DNA of 64,000 nt, from positions 5,258,220 through 5,322,219 of the forward strand of contig JAEMBT020000001.1 of NCBI GenBank assembly GCA_018873245.2, given 5' to 3'. This stretch comes from Archegozetes longisetosus (lineage: Eukaryota > Arthropoda > Arachnida > Sarcoptiformes > Trhypochthoniidae). The notes beneath the pieces are model-generated. The model was not told where the DNA came from, made no database searches, and was given only the letters and a program-made list of their open reading frames with translations. Position numbers and translations under genes: made by a program. Positions 43,951-56,366 of the stretch are shown piece after piece (the first letter of the stretch is position 1; every line of letters starts with the position of its first letter).

Positions 43951-45734
43951 CATGGTCCAAGGTTTGTAAGCTTTGTTTAGCTTTTCCTTCTCTGTCGAGG
44001 TTATTCGGCTGGTGCTAGTCATAAGATGAATAGCACTTTTTCTGTGTGTCAGCACCTGTTAATTCTATGAGTGGTTAATTCATTATATACTACAGACTGA
44101 GCTGAAAAGATATATTGAGGATGGAAAATACTCGGAGTTACTTGGATTTCATGAGCATGCATTAGTTTATGTTCGAATGATTGAAAATAAAACTGCATCT
44201 GATAGACTAAACATAGATGAGAATTATAAATTATAAATTTTATTTAAAATATCATATAGCAATATAACTAAATATCAAAATTAATTTTTCCATTCAAGTT
44301 ACTCCAAGGAGGATGTTCAGGACATTCAACTGAAGTTTTGGTCCAGTGGTTGCATTTTAAAATGAGTGGTTTTATCTGTGCCCAAAGATAATCGGTCTAT
44401 CTCAAGATGGAGCAAGCCAGCTGAGAGATTATAGTATATCAAAAAAAGAAAACTCTAATCAAATTCATTTATAGGAAAAGGATTAGGAACATCAGATATT
44501 GAATCAGGCAGTTTTGCCTGGAGGTATATACTAGAAATATATCTTTTACTTAATAATTATTACTTTTATAACTTCATTTTAATAAAAAATCTTTATTTAA
44601 TTTAAAATTATAGCTACACAATATCTTTACCAAATCTTTCATATGTGGTTCCTTGATATTTCAATATAACTCTCTATTGTTCTTGTACTTTCTAGGACGA
44701 AAAGTTTTTACTAGAACATAATCGAATTTATTTTCTCAAGTAGAAGGTTACAAGCTTTATGTTGATTTTGTATTCTGTACTTGCTTGAGGCTGTAATTAA
44801 TTGGTTATTACTCGCTATAAAAGTTTTGAAGCTATTGCATGGACGTTATTAAAAATTGTTATTTTTTTATGACTTACGTGAAGTTCTTAAATTTTAAGAC
44901 TAAAATTCTCGGTCATAGCATTTCGTAATATATATTCAATGACATTCTTCACTAATTCTAATAAATCTGGCCCCACAAATACATCATAAGATCTATGCCG
45001 GAACATTTGTATGTCAAGGAATGAGCCTCTCCTTCTCCTGAGACTCAAATTTCTATTCTGGTACTGTACCGGTTATTCCGGGATGTCTGACAATTGTATT
45101 ACATAATAATCTACAATATTTTCAAATATAGAATACAGTCTAGAACTTTAGAACGAATAACTAACAATAAAGCATTTCGTCACATGTCATCATACCTGTG
45201 ATGCGCAACTTAATTTTCAGTTGTGTCACTTTTTATCTGAAGCTTTGCGAATGTACATCTCTCGTTATATCTCTATAGTTCTAAAGTACTGGCCTTCAAA
45301 ATGAGTTTCTGTAAATTTTTCGACATTATTTCTTTTATTAATTGTTTTTTATCAGATTCACTTGTATATTGATAAAGTCAATTTAGTTTGAGAAGTCTTT
45401 GATAAAAAATTAAACAATTCAAGCAAAAATCCCATCAGAGCTTTGAATCTGCTTTTCTTCAAAGAAAAGTCTTAGAAAAATATATCTAATCATTTCTTTT
45501 GTTCAGAAAGCTTTGTTTAAGTATTAAATAAGTAGTGCTTATAAATGCAGTTCTGCTCTACATTTTATAATCAGTAATTGATATAATTGTATTTTAATAA
45601 TTTTTTCATCCTCTGACTCAATAAAAAGAAATAATTCTCACAGATGTAGTCGAAAAATCATTTAGTGCTTTAATGGAAAGGAATTAAACTATTGTGAGAA
45701 TTTAATTTTTCTAATTTTCGGAAACTATTTAAAT
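43951..45734. other. Spacer with an unassigned coding-like fragment
   Basis: Around 44095-44230 one frame reads ELKRYIEDGKYSELLGFHEH, then ALVYVRMIENKTASDRLNID, without a stop. I do not recognise it, and it may be a remnant exon. The rest up to the carboxypeptidase gene is AT-rich without features. Confidence 0.35.
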
Positions 45735-48700
45735 ATGTTGAGAAATTTAATTATTGTCGCTATTTTCAGTTCGATTTCTGTAAACGCACTCGTTTTAAAA
45801 GACACTTCTTTTTTGAAAGAGAGAAACTTGACTATTTTTAATTCAAGTGTATGTAATTCACTGAAAGAATTTACTCCACATATAAGAGAACAAATCAGAA
45901 ACACTACGAAAGGTGTTCAAAAAATTATTGACTATATTGTTAACGGAACTGATAGAGGAAACACATATAATGAATTATCGATATTCGTCGATAAGTTTGG
46001 CTCACGTCTGGCTGGAGCGAAAAGTTTAGAAGATTCTATCGACTATATGCTAAATAAGTTGAAGAAAGATGGACACGATAATGTTCACACAGAGAATGCA
46101 ACATTTGTTCCGTGGGTAATGTTCCGTTAAATAACATTGTTAAATTAGTAAATGCTTTATTTTTCCTCGTTTTAATGTGTTTTTAAGAAGGGGATCAGAG
46201 TCTCGTTTTCTTTTCATATAAATCAATGATGCAGTTGAAAAGATATCACGTTTTCTAACTAATAAACTGAGTTTTTAGGGAAAATAAGAGAACATAATTT
46301 TTTAATATGAAATAACTTACTATATTTAAAATTGAATTGTTATAAGATATATTTTTGGAGAACGAAATAAATCCATCTATATGATAAGTTATTTCAGAGT
46401 TTAAGACCAACTTTTATACCAAAAACAATACCATATCAAAGCGATTTAGTTGAAAATTTTGATCAAAGACAGACAGAAAAGTTATGGAAAATTTAAAGTT
46501 CTTATTAATTTTGGATTAAAAAATTTTAGACAAGGGGTCAAGAATGGGCGAGAATGATAACACCGCGCAATAAATCTTTGGCTATACTCAGTTTGGGTGG
46601 TTCCGTTGGTACAGGAAAGAAAGTGATAACAGCACAAGTCCTGGTTGTGAAAACATTCGATGAACTAAAACAGAGAGCAAATGAAGCCAAAGGAAAATTC
46701 GTTGTTTATAACTTTGATTTTCATAGTTATTTCGAACAAAATGCTTACAGAGCTAAGGGCGCAAATGAAGCGGCAAAATATGGAGCAGTTGGTGCTTTGG
46801 TAACAGATTTACTTGAACATTAACATTTCACGATCATTATAAGTTTAAACTTGAAATTTTAAAAATCGTTATTTTAATAGATAAGATCACTCACGCCATT
46901 GTCTATTAATTCTCCACATACTGGAATCCAGAGTATGGAAAACATGAAACACTTATTTTTACTAATACAGTAGTGCCTTCAGGAAGTGAATAGCAGGGAT
47001 CTGATATTCTCAATTCCCTACGACTAGGTTTCGGTATAAAGAGATTACTTTGAGTTAGCTTAAGTGTATCGGTAGCAGAATATTACATTCATAGAGCAAG
47101 AATTCACTATAAGAAGGTCCACTGTATCGAAATATTGCTGTATTAATTTTATCTTATTTTTAACCAGAATACGAAGATAATGTTACATTTATTCCTGGTG
47201 TGAGCATAACAGTAGAAGATGCCGAACTATTCTATAGACTCGACAGAAGAGGTATAAATGAATGACATTTTTAACAAAATTAACCTCAGAACTACAGAAA
47301 CAGTTACAAGTTCTTAACTGTTCGGAATAGAACAATATTTAAATAGTCATTTGGTTATTGATAAAATGTTATCTCAACATAAGTGGATATTAGAACTACA
47401 GTAAAACCTCTACGAGTTGAACACATTGGGGACAGATAAATCTTATCTAACTTATAGAGGTGTTCAAGTTGTAGAGATTTTTTAACATTATGGTCTATGA
47501 GAAATGTCCAGAAATCCTGTTCAACTTCTAGAGTGTGTTCAAGTTATAGAGCGTTCAACTTATAGAGATTTTACTGTACTTTTCATCTGGTTTGTTAACT
47601 CAAAATCACAAAAGTTAATCACAGAATCAATCAAAACTATGAACTGTATTTAATCACTTATTTTATTAGTTCAATCTTAAAATCATAAATATTTTTAAAA
47701 TCTTACATTTTAATTAATCTTTAAATACAAGAGTCAAAATATCTTTCAAGAAAATACATAAAAGTCTATTTACAAGATTCAATTTATGTAGAATTCAAGT
47801 GACCTGAAAACTTGAATTCAAACGAATTGAATAATGTGTATATATAAATTGATTCAACTGTAATTGAATTTTAGGTATCGAAAAGTTGAACGATGTTTAA
47901 CTTTTGGCAATAACTTGAATGCATTAGTCAATCACAGTATGCATTGTATTTAAAAATATACTGCGCATTTTTGTTTGCATTTTTAGAATAATTTGATTGG
48001 ATGAAATCCATTGTTTAATTCAATATTTTTATTTATGCGTAGACAGACATTGAAACTATGAAAATAGAATTAAAGTATTTAATTCTACAAAAATGGGATT
48101 GTGTAAATAGACCTTAAAATAATACTTCATATATTAGGTGAGAACATAACTGTACAGTTATATATGGATGCAGAAAATCAAAAAGTATCAACTACAAGAA
48201 ATGTCATAAGTGAAATTACGGGCACAGAATTGCCGGAACAGGTTATAAACAAATTTCAACAATTTTACAAGTATTTCAAGTCGATTTTATTCATTCAAAG
48301 ATTGTAGTGGTGTCTGGACATTTGGATTCGTGGGATGTCGGACAGGGGGCTATGGACGACGGCGGTGGAGCTTTCATTTCATGGAGAGTTTTATCCGTTT
48401 TGAAGAAGTCAGGATTGAAGACAAAACGCACCATTAGGTCTATTTTATGGGCAACTGAAGAATACGATGATAATGGATTAGTAGATTATCTTAAGGTTTG
48501 TGATGGTCAAAATTTGAAATCAACCAGAACTTGAATCCTTTGGGAAGTCTTGAAACCTATTTTCTGAGACTATTAATTTAAGAATTATTCTTTACGACGA
48601 TCGATATTTCCATGACTGCAACTTATCCTCGATGTTTAATTTCAAACCTTGTTGAATGCTTACTCTCAGCTAAAAAGGAGAGCTAAGTTGTTAAAGTTTA

Positions 48701-49692
48701 CCCAAAATTTTCAAATATAATCATGAATTATCAGAAAGTTTTCCTCATTTAAAGATATATTCCGAGCCTTAATCATATAAAATTCCTTATGTATAAATGC
48801 TTGAAATGAATGAGTTAAGTTTTAAGCATTGATTATTCAGATGAAGATATAGTTTTAATCTCAAATGAATGTTTACCTTATCTGCATAAAATAAACCTTC
48901 CTTTTTCAAGATATCGATTTGAATCCAACAATATCTGAAAGTTGAAACCTAGTAATTAAAATTTTTATTATTTATTCCAAATTTTTAGTTAAATCAAAGT
49001 TGGTTAGATTGATCTTAATTTCATTAAAATCATTACATAGCAGACTATATCAGTACTTTCGGCAGAATCTCGATGCATTCGAATAGTTAAAATTTATACA
49101 AGTTCTAGATCTGTATCAGAATTCGTATTCAAAAATATCTACTCTGGTTAAAAATAAAAATTTCATTAAACATTTTTAGAGAACTAGGATTGTCATCTTC
49201 GCTTTAAAAAACTTATTGAATGTGAAATCAATTAAAAATGAATTTTGACAGATGAAAATCTTGCTTGGATTCTAGAGACTTTCTATACATGAAATCAAAG
49301 TCTAACAATTTTTTATTTTTCAGGCACACAACAAAGAGTTGAAGAATTGGAGTATCGCTATGACTTCAGATTTAGGAACATTCACTCCAACAGGATTAAG
49401 TCTTTTTGGTAACAATAAAATAACGCAATGTATTGCCAGCGAAGTTCTACAACTTCTCAAACCCATCAATGCAACTGAACTGTTCATTCCTGTCTCTGAT
49501 AAAACACCATCACTAGATTATAGCTTTCCTGTAGGTTCTTTAGAGACAAATCTAGAAAAATATTTTTACTTTCATCACACAGACGGAGACACAATGACTG
49601 TCGAAGACTCTCATGATTTAGACCTTAGTTTGGCTGTTTGGACCGCAACTTCTTATGTATTCGCAACAATAGATGAATTACTTCCCCGATAG
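45735..49692 (+). CDS. CPQ: Carboxypeptidase Q (M28 metallopeptidase), seven exons
   Basis: Secreted or lysosomal zinc dipeptidase/aminopeptidase of family M28. Exons: 45735-46115, 46530-46799, 46881-46932, 47168-47251, 48138-48241, 48301-48495, 49324-49692. All introns are GT..AG (59-886 bp) and all junction phases agree, giving 484 residues. The human protein is, as I recall, slightly shorter. The signal peptide is LIIVAIFSSISVNA. Family sequence runs across every junction, for example GAL/IRSLTPLSINSPHTGIQ/KYEDNVTF and PEQ/IVVVSGHLDSWDVGQGAM. Likely metal ligands are kept: His and Asp in GHLDSWDVGQGAMDDGGG, the Glu pair in LWATEEY, Asp in TSDLGTF and His in FHHTDGDTMTV. The stretch after the Glu pair (DDNGLVDYL) departs from the usual GGVGA-type sequence. 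Intron 4 holds a pogo-type MITE. It appears functional. Confidence 0.92.
47397..47578. mobile_element. 178-bp pogo/Tigger-type MITE in intron 4 of CPQ
   Basis: The element spans 47399-47576 with ends CAGTAAAACCTCTA and, inverted, CAGTAAAATCTCTA. TA lies on both sides. Repeated TTCAACTT(A/C)TAGAG words fill the arms. CAGTA ends with a TA target are typical of Tigger-like MITEs. Confidence 0.9.
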
Positions 49693-50265
49693 TTGTTTAG
49701 AATAATCGTTAATCTTTTTTTGTTTATTTAATCAAAATAAATATTATTTTAATAGTTATAGTTGAATCTAAAATTTAAAAATTTCTTTAATAAATTGAGC
49801 GAAATAATATCAACTTCGAAAAAATTTGAAAAAATAAATCAGAAAATACTTCAATGAACACACTATGGCACCATAAAACGGTCGAAGCTGTTACCTTAAC
49901 TTATCAAATACTAGTATGATTTGCAACCAATTAAATTACAGTCGATGGTTCTATTATACTTTGTAAGCATAAAAGCTGAAATAAATTTGCTTGTATTTGC
50001 ATACTTTAATATGATTTATAAGAGTTTAAAGCATATAGATAAGCAAAAGATATTTTATCACAATCTCCCAATATTTATTTTCAATTTCTTTGGGAATTCC
50101 ACATAAAAATATAAAACAGTTTCTGAGAAATAAATATTAGATTAACGTCTAAAGAATTAAAAAGAGCGTTTTGGTCAACTCTTTGTTAAGAATAATTAAG
50201 CAAAAACCTTATTAATAGACGCCATAAAGTATTACGATCAATTTTGAAAATTCGTTATCGGACGG
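49693..50265. other. 3' flank of CPQ
   Basis: AAATAAATATTATTT near 49735 could hold the poly(A) signal. Nothing else was recognised. Confidence 0.5.
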
Positions 50266-50420
50266 TTCGTCCAAAGACAATTCGTCCAATGAAAAATTTG
50301 TCCAATGACAATTAGTTTAAAGAAAATTCGTCTAATAGAGCAATTTGTCCAACAGACATTTCGTCCAATAGATAATTCGTCAAATAGAAAATAAGTCCAA
50401 CGGAAAAGTTGTCCAATAAG
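50266..50420. repeat. Degenerate tandem repeat, TTCGTCCAATAGA type
   Basis: About nine units of 16-18 bp built on ATTCGTCCAAT(A/G)GA(A/C)A, with one-base drift in each. An inverse copy (CCCATTGGACGAATTTTC, GATGAATTGTC) lies at 50734-50772, about 310 bp away. The two may be arms of one foldback element, 50260-50772. Confidence 0.8.
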
Positions 50421-51000
50421 TTATTTTGACTGAAAATTTGCGCAGGTGGATACCCAAGTCCATAGTAATTAATACCTGAAAACAATCTGAAAATACCTAC
50501 ACTACTGTTATTGATCTTCTACATGCTTATGCTCATAACGTTTAATTGTAATCTAGTATTTTATATTTTCAAAAATTAATACATTGACTTTTATTATTCT
50601 TTTTATTCAATAAAATTCTATTATTTTTTAATTATTCAGTAATATTTTAATTTTCTAAAAAATTGACTTTAAAAGTTTTTTCTTTTATGTCTAAAAAAAT
50701 TTTAATTTTTTAATAATCATTTTATATAGAGCCCATTGGACGAATTTTCATTAGATGAATTGTCTTAGATTCTTGAAAAATATATGCAGAAGTTATCGAA
50801 ATATTTTCCTTGATAACGGCTAAGCCATCAGCGAGGACCCCTCCAGCAAAATATAGGACCATATGAAAGCCATCAAAAATAATATATGAAATTAGAGTAT
50901 TTTTCGAATAGTTTACTTGCCATTGACAACTTATGATAAGCCTAAACAAAATATAACTTATTTCTCCTTTTGATAAAAAAATCTCAGGCTCTCAATTAAA
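50421..51000. other. AT-rich stretch between tandem repeat and GC-richer block
   Basis: Contains the inverse repeat copy at 50734-50772. No gene is supported. Confidence 0.4.
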
Positions 51001-51009
51001 AAAATTATA

Positions 51010-51470
51010 ACACCTGTAGCGGGGGTCTTGGATGGTATCTTCCTAAATGAAATCCGCACTGGAGAATTAGGCAGAGGATCTTTAGGGTCATGTGAGCTAC
51101 AGCCTCACTTCTAGTTAATGCCCACAGATGAGATTTCCGCCTTGACGATTCAATGCTAATCAATGGGCAGATCCAATGTGGGCACCAGAATAGAACTAAA
51201 TACTATGTCTACTTTTTAGTATATATAGTCAAAACCTGTGCCGAAGCAATAGCCGAACAATATTGTCAGTACAAATATGGCATTAGAACCTTCTAATGCT
51301 GTCCACCTATTAGACAGTGGCTTAGTGCCTTGGGTACGGTAGGTTCTACCTGAGGTTCCAGGACCGACAGCATCATTGGACGATATCCGTTTGGTCCTGG
51401 AAAGCATAGACACAGACACTAAGAGGAACACTTAAGCCACTATAAAAATCTTAGATGGAGGATAACAAGC
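51010..51470 (-). other. GC-richer block with a short reading frame, possible mobile-element body
   Basis: The composition is clearly less AT-rich than both sides. On the minus strand (51216-51431) a 71-residue frame carries MLSRTKRISSNDAVGPGTSG and KPLSNRWTALEGSNAIFVLT, ending in an aromatic FGYCFGTGFDYIY. I cannot name a family. The sharp change in composition suggests an inserted, unbounded element. Confidence 0.35.
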
Positions 51471-53234
51471 TTGCCTCCATTTGCTGTATCCTGGTTTATG
51501 CTAACGAGCTTTCGGGATGAAACTAATAATTGTTAAAATTAAATACATTTAAAAATTCATATCTTCCCAGTCATCATATTTTTGAAATTTTATTTTTACT
51601 TGCGATTTTACTCCACATAAGTTTAAATTTGACACCCATATTGCCTCGGTGTGCAATAAGACCAAATCTGTTATTCTTTTAACATTGATTCTTGGAAACT
51701 ATGTGATTGATACTAATAAAAGATTCATGAACTAAAGCTTGAGAAATGCTAACATACCGAACTTTTTTCGACTAAAATTTTTTGTCACAATTAACCTAAA
51801 CCTTAACCTATTTATTTTAACCTAAATTTTACTTTTACTACATGAAGAACGATTACTCTTATTTTAATAGACAAATTTTTATGCTAACTTTTCAAAACAA
51901 TTTTTTCTTTCATAGTGATAATATGTTAATGAGACTTTTCAATTTTTCTAATGAAGTATTAATCATACTCTGCTTAATTAAGTCGTTTTTTAATATTTAT
52001 TAAATAAAATCAATCAATATTTTAATTGATTGGTTAAAAAAAAGTTTATAAAAGAGATACTAGTGAAATTGATAATTATTCAGGTCTTAATTCAACATTT
52101 TTTGGCAACTATAAACATATCGATTTTGAAATTTCAAGAATTTTTTATTCTTATCCCTATTTTTATCCAAGACTTAGAATATTTGACGTTAAGCACGAAT
52201 AGCATTTTATCAACTGAGTCTGGAGTGTCGTTGTTTAATCCTTAGAACAAGACATCATTTGAAAAATTTACAATTCACCTCATAGCAATCGAGTCTCATG
52301 TGAAAATAAGCAGAGATTAGTGAAACAAGTTCTGTTATAATTAAAGAAACTAAGAAAAACTAATGTATGCCCTTCTCAAGTAAAGTAAGCAATGTTCAAA
52401 TTAAAAATAGGAAGCTATCCAATTTAATATCTTTTAAAATTAAGCATAGTTTTGGTTCTCTATTATGTCAATATCTCGATGCTATGCAACAAAATTTTGG
52501 TATAACAAGTTTTATTATTCTCAGATAAGAATCATTGATTTTACTCTGAGTTATAATTTCATCAAGTAGATTAAAGAAAAGATTTAAAAATTTTCAAAGC
52601 TTTGCTCGAGAACTTTTAACTAATCCAATATTTGTGACAATCGAATTAACTCATAATTTATAGAACATTCGAAAAAATTTTATGAAGTAATCCTATCTAT
52701 CATATTTCAATTACCAAATTTAATTTAAATTATCAAAAACACAATATGAAGGAAATATCCAATTAATAGTTAATTTTTTGAAGCATTCGTTGAGAATATT
52801 TTCATAAGATATATTGATTTTCCATCTCTTGTAAGTAATTCTAGATACGAATTGGAGAAAAATTGGGTATTAAAATTATTATGTTACTTATTACTAATTA
52901 CTTATGAAGATTATATTAGAAATAACTCTATGACCTGAAGAAATGTGAAAATTTTCATTATACTTGAATTTAGATATACGATAAAATATTTCAAACTTGA
53001 CCGTGGAAGTTGAATAATTACGGCTGACAGATTAAGAAAAAAGACCGGCACGAATCTGTATTGGAATTTTCAATCTGGAACCAGTACCAAGATGAGAAAT
53101 GTCATTGCAATCATAATAAAAATAGTTTTGGAGGCAAATTAAGTTTAAACGACGCAAACAATTTTTGAGCGACAATTCTTCAGGAAATCCAAATTTGAAA
53201 GGAATTACGCGTTTATTTAAATTTTTATTCTTTT
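51471..53234. other. AT-rich spacer and 5' region of the channel pseudogene
   Basis: Includes a short run of CCTAA/CCTTAA-like words at 51787-51830, too few and irregular for telomeric repeat. No other exon of the channel gene was recognised. Confidence 0.45.
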
Positions 53235-54734
53235 CATAAGCATTCTTGACTTAACTTATCAAACGTTTGAACTTACGTTACAATACTACAGAGGGCAAGC
53301 CGTTGTTAATATAAAAGTTATGAAACTTGGTTTCCTTTCATTGCCAGCAATTACGATCTGTCACCCATTCTTTGCAGAGATGGAAAATTTCGCCAAAATT
53401 TTTCCAAAATTCAAACATGATTATGACATCAGAATAACCCGAATAAAACTGATTCTCAGGACAACTTTTATCGAAATCTTTAAACGACTTGAATCCGGAT
53501 ATGAAAGACACACTTAATTCTATGGCAATACTAGAAGCGTTCGAAAACATAAGTGCTCGTGAGCGTATAATAGCTATTACTACTGTAAAAATATATAGCA
53601 AATATAAGATTGTTAATCAAATTTCATTCATTCCAGACATCAAACCTATCGAATCAGTTAAAGCAGAATATACTAATTCTGATTTTCAGAGGTGCTTACA
53701 TTCTTCAGTCAACTCAACAAAAGATGGCAAAATTTCGAAATGAAAATAAAAAGATTTAGTTTAACTGATCAACGAAGTCTAACTTGGATTCCATTATTTG
53801 AAAATACAGAATATTTTTATTTCTCAATGCAATCTCCGAATATCTTGCCTCATTCTGACAGTGATAACATTTTTACCAAATTAAGATTTGAAAATACTTA
53901 TCTTATATCCAATGATGAGCGTGCTCGGTGCTCGTGCTCGTGCTCAGACAAAATTTGGTGCTCAGTGCTCGCGCTCGTGCTCGGTGCTCGTATTTTGAAG
54001 GTGCTCGAGCACCGAGCACCAACTGAGCACTATGTCCAAACTTTATGTCTATTGAAAGCTTTAATCCTAAACATATGTAATGCAAAATACATTCAAAACG
54101 TCAAAAGTAAGATCAAGTACCTTTCAAGTATATGCTAAACGATAAAAACTGATCTCATTTTGCAACAAAATAAGCGAACTATTTATAAAAGGACGAAAAT
54201 AATTATTGAACGTTAACTTTAAAATTAAATCAAAATTTGTTTAGATTTTATATTTATATTAAATTCTAACTTTAGTTTCCGGCTCAAAAGATCGTCAGAC
54301 ACCACAGTAAATATTGAACCCTTTAATACTGATTGTAAATCTCCGGGGTAGAGGTTTATAAGCAAATGACAGAAAAATCTGATTAAAATCTTTAAACCTT
54401 TCTCATACTTTATAGTACATGTATTACTATATCGATTTGTTAGAATAGCAGTTCTCATAGTTTTATTCAATAAAATTATTTATTTTTACATTCAGTTGAC
54501 ATCGTTTTTATTAGTTTTGATGTTAGAACTAAGTGCTCTGTGCTCGTGCTCGGTGCTCGAGGGTAAGGTGCTCGAGCACGCGCTCATGCTCGGCAAAATT
54601 GAAGTGCTCAGTGCTCGTGCTCGCCACCGAACACCGAATGCTCGAGCACTGCTCATCATTGCTTATATCTTATTCTCGGATCTACACTAAACTATTACTA
54701 CCACGATATTCAACAAACTGCCGGAACTATAAGT
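53235..54734 (+). pseudogene. DEG/ENaC-family sodium channel pseudogene
   Basis: Amiloride-sensitive-type channel, partial. The sequence runs from the first membrane segment into the extracellular domain: YYRGQAVVNIKVMKLGFLSL, then PAITICHPF (compare the FPAVTIC motif of the family). The frame shifts near 53460 and continues LLSKSLNDLNPDMKDTLNSM to DFQRC. One base is lost near 53696, and it continues LTFFSQLNKRW and SPNILPHSDSDNIFTKLRFE. There a hAT MITE (53910-54661) interrupts. Removing it with one duplication gives NTYLIS/YSRIYTKLLLPRYSTNCRNY, the usual YT..L..PY.T.C..Y segment. A stop follows. The Cys-rich region and second membrane segment are missing. Two indels plus the insertion make it non-functional. 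Confidence 0.75.
53902..54669. mobile_element. 752-bp hAT MITE with GTGCTCG-repeat arms
   Basis: The element spans 53910-54661. Inverted ends CAATGATGAGC and a perfect 8-bp duplication CTTATATC (53902-53909, 54662-54669) define it. Each arm is a roughly 100-bp array of GTGCTCG/GTGCTCA heptamer-like words, many forming GCTCGAGC palindromes. The middle is plain AT-rich sequence. Its insertion splits the channel gene. Confidence 0.93.
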
Positions 54735-55018
54735 AATATTAACCTTTCACAATTGTAGAATAAAAATTTCCCAAGTTTTACTTTAAGAATCCCATTGAAA
54801 TCAACCAAATTTTTGAATGTTAATTTACGATGACGTGTTAAACAATATTTATATTTATTATTCCTATGATAATAACAGATAAGCTCCTTCGTTGAGTTTA
54901 CGCTATACTTTCTTTATTAGACATCTTAAAAGCTTCCAACATTTTCTTGTATGCATCAAGTCTGAAAAACTGTTGCATAATATAAAAATAAGTCAATCAA
55001 TTTTAATATACTCTCAGA

Positions 55019-56366
55019 TCAATACAGCGAAATTTCTATGATTTTCAACATGAAAATAATAGTCAAAGCTGTGATCTATAAAAAAAATTAAAATAGTCTT
55101 AAAATCTTTATAAAATTAAAAATCAAGTCTTACTTCATATCCACGAAAGTGATTTATAATAAATAGTTCCCAACAATAAAATCCAATTTTCTTCTGACTC
55201 AATCTTTCAATAAATGACGAGAACTAAAAAAGTAACGAAATATTCATATATTTAAGAATTTTATGGTTTGATAGTTTTTACAAACTTTCAAATGAGTGGC
55301 ATTAATTAATAACTCATTCGATGTGAACAAGACTTTCAATAATATATCATAAGTTTTATTGGATTGATAATAGATAGAAGAGGCACATCTTATGATTAGT
55401 ATCAGAGGAAATATGAAAGTGAAAGAACCATAAATGAACATCAAATTCATTATTAAACCAGTTTTCGAGAATATGCTCACGAATAAGAATAAATTAATTA
55501 TAGAAGAGAATAGAAGCCAAACTAGGAATAAGTATTTCGACCAAAAATCTTTGCTGAACGAACTGATTTCCAAATAGTTTGAATTCAGAGTCCTCATTAT
55601 ATATAACCATAGCTCTGTTGTTCGTCAATTTAGATTTCTTTTTAACAAAAATCTTGATTTTCTCATTCATTTCTTTAGCTTTAATAGACAAGTAATAACA
55701 AATGAGGTAAAAGTAGACGATATGATATATAATAATTAGATTGATATAATAACCACCAAAAATGAAAATGAAGTTCATAGGAAATACATAGAAAATGAAC
55801 TGAATGAGAGAGCAGTTTAGAAAAATCGGCAAATTCATAAAAATCAAACCCAAAGTTATGATCACTACTTTTGAGAAATTATCAATAACGTAGAATATTC
55901 GCTTTGCTGTTCCCACGAATTTGTAGATTTTGACCTTATCTGAAAGTCCAATACTTAGCGGTGAAGTCAATCCTGATATCATCTCAAATGGTTTCAAATA
56001 AGTGGGAAATTGGTTATTCTTGTAATTTTTATAATGAATCCATTGTGTGATCAGTGTTAGGGAAAGTACGAGAATGGCTACGATATTATAGTGAATTCTA
56101 GCGTTTATAAAGTATGAAAAGTCGAGAATTATTATGAAATAGCCTGGGTTTTCTTCTGATAATAGTAGCGAAATGATACATCTGACCAAAAATATCGAAT
56201 TCATTATGGTAACCAATAATGGGTTATAAAACTTGTTCCTTTTGACAGATCCGCTCTGGAAAAGAGATACCCCAATGAGATATAAATGAGTTCCGGCAGA
56301 AGTGACCAACAATTCTGGTGCTAATATTTGTGAAGGATCGAAATCACTTTCTATATTCAACGCCAT
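55019..56366 (-). pseudogene. Gustatory-type 7TM receptor, copy 2, frameshifted
   Basis: Paralogue of the receptor at 38519, in opposite orientation. From ATG 56366 (MALNIESDFDPSQILAPELL) the frame reads through KVKIYKFVGTAKRIFYVIDN to KKSKLTNNRAMVI near 55610. It then shifts by a 4-base TATA insertion relative to copy 1 and resumes as NYLEISSFSKDFWSKYLFLV. Exon 1 ends at 55286, exon 2 is 55134-55223 (FSSFIERLSQKKIGFYCWEL...FRGYE) and exon 3 is 55019-55075 (ITALTIIFMLKIIEISLY, stop). Introns are GT..AG. Exon sizes (90 and 57) equal those of copy 1. Several hydrophobic segments fit seven membrane spans. It lacks the 7-base loss of copy 1, so the two died separately. Confidence 0.82.

Noticed and set aside
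51787..51830. CCTAA/CCTTAA-like words resembling arthropod telomere repeat
   Set aside because: Only a few irregular units embedded in AT-rich sequence, with no regular pentamer or hexamer period.
54496..54736. Cys/Arg-rich small proteins from the GTGCTC arrays
   Set aside because: They are translations of a simple repeat in the MITE arms.
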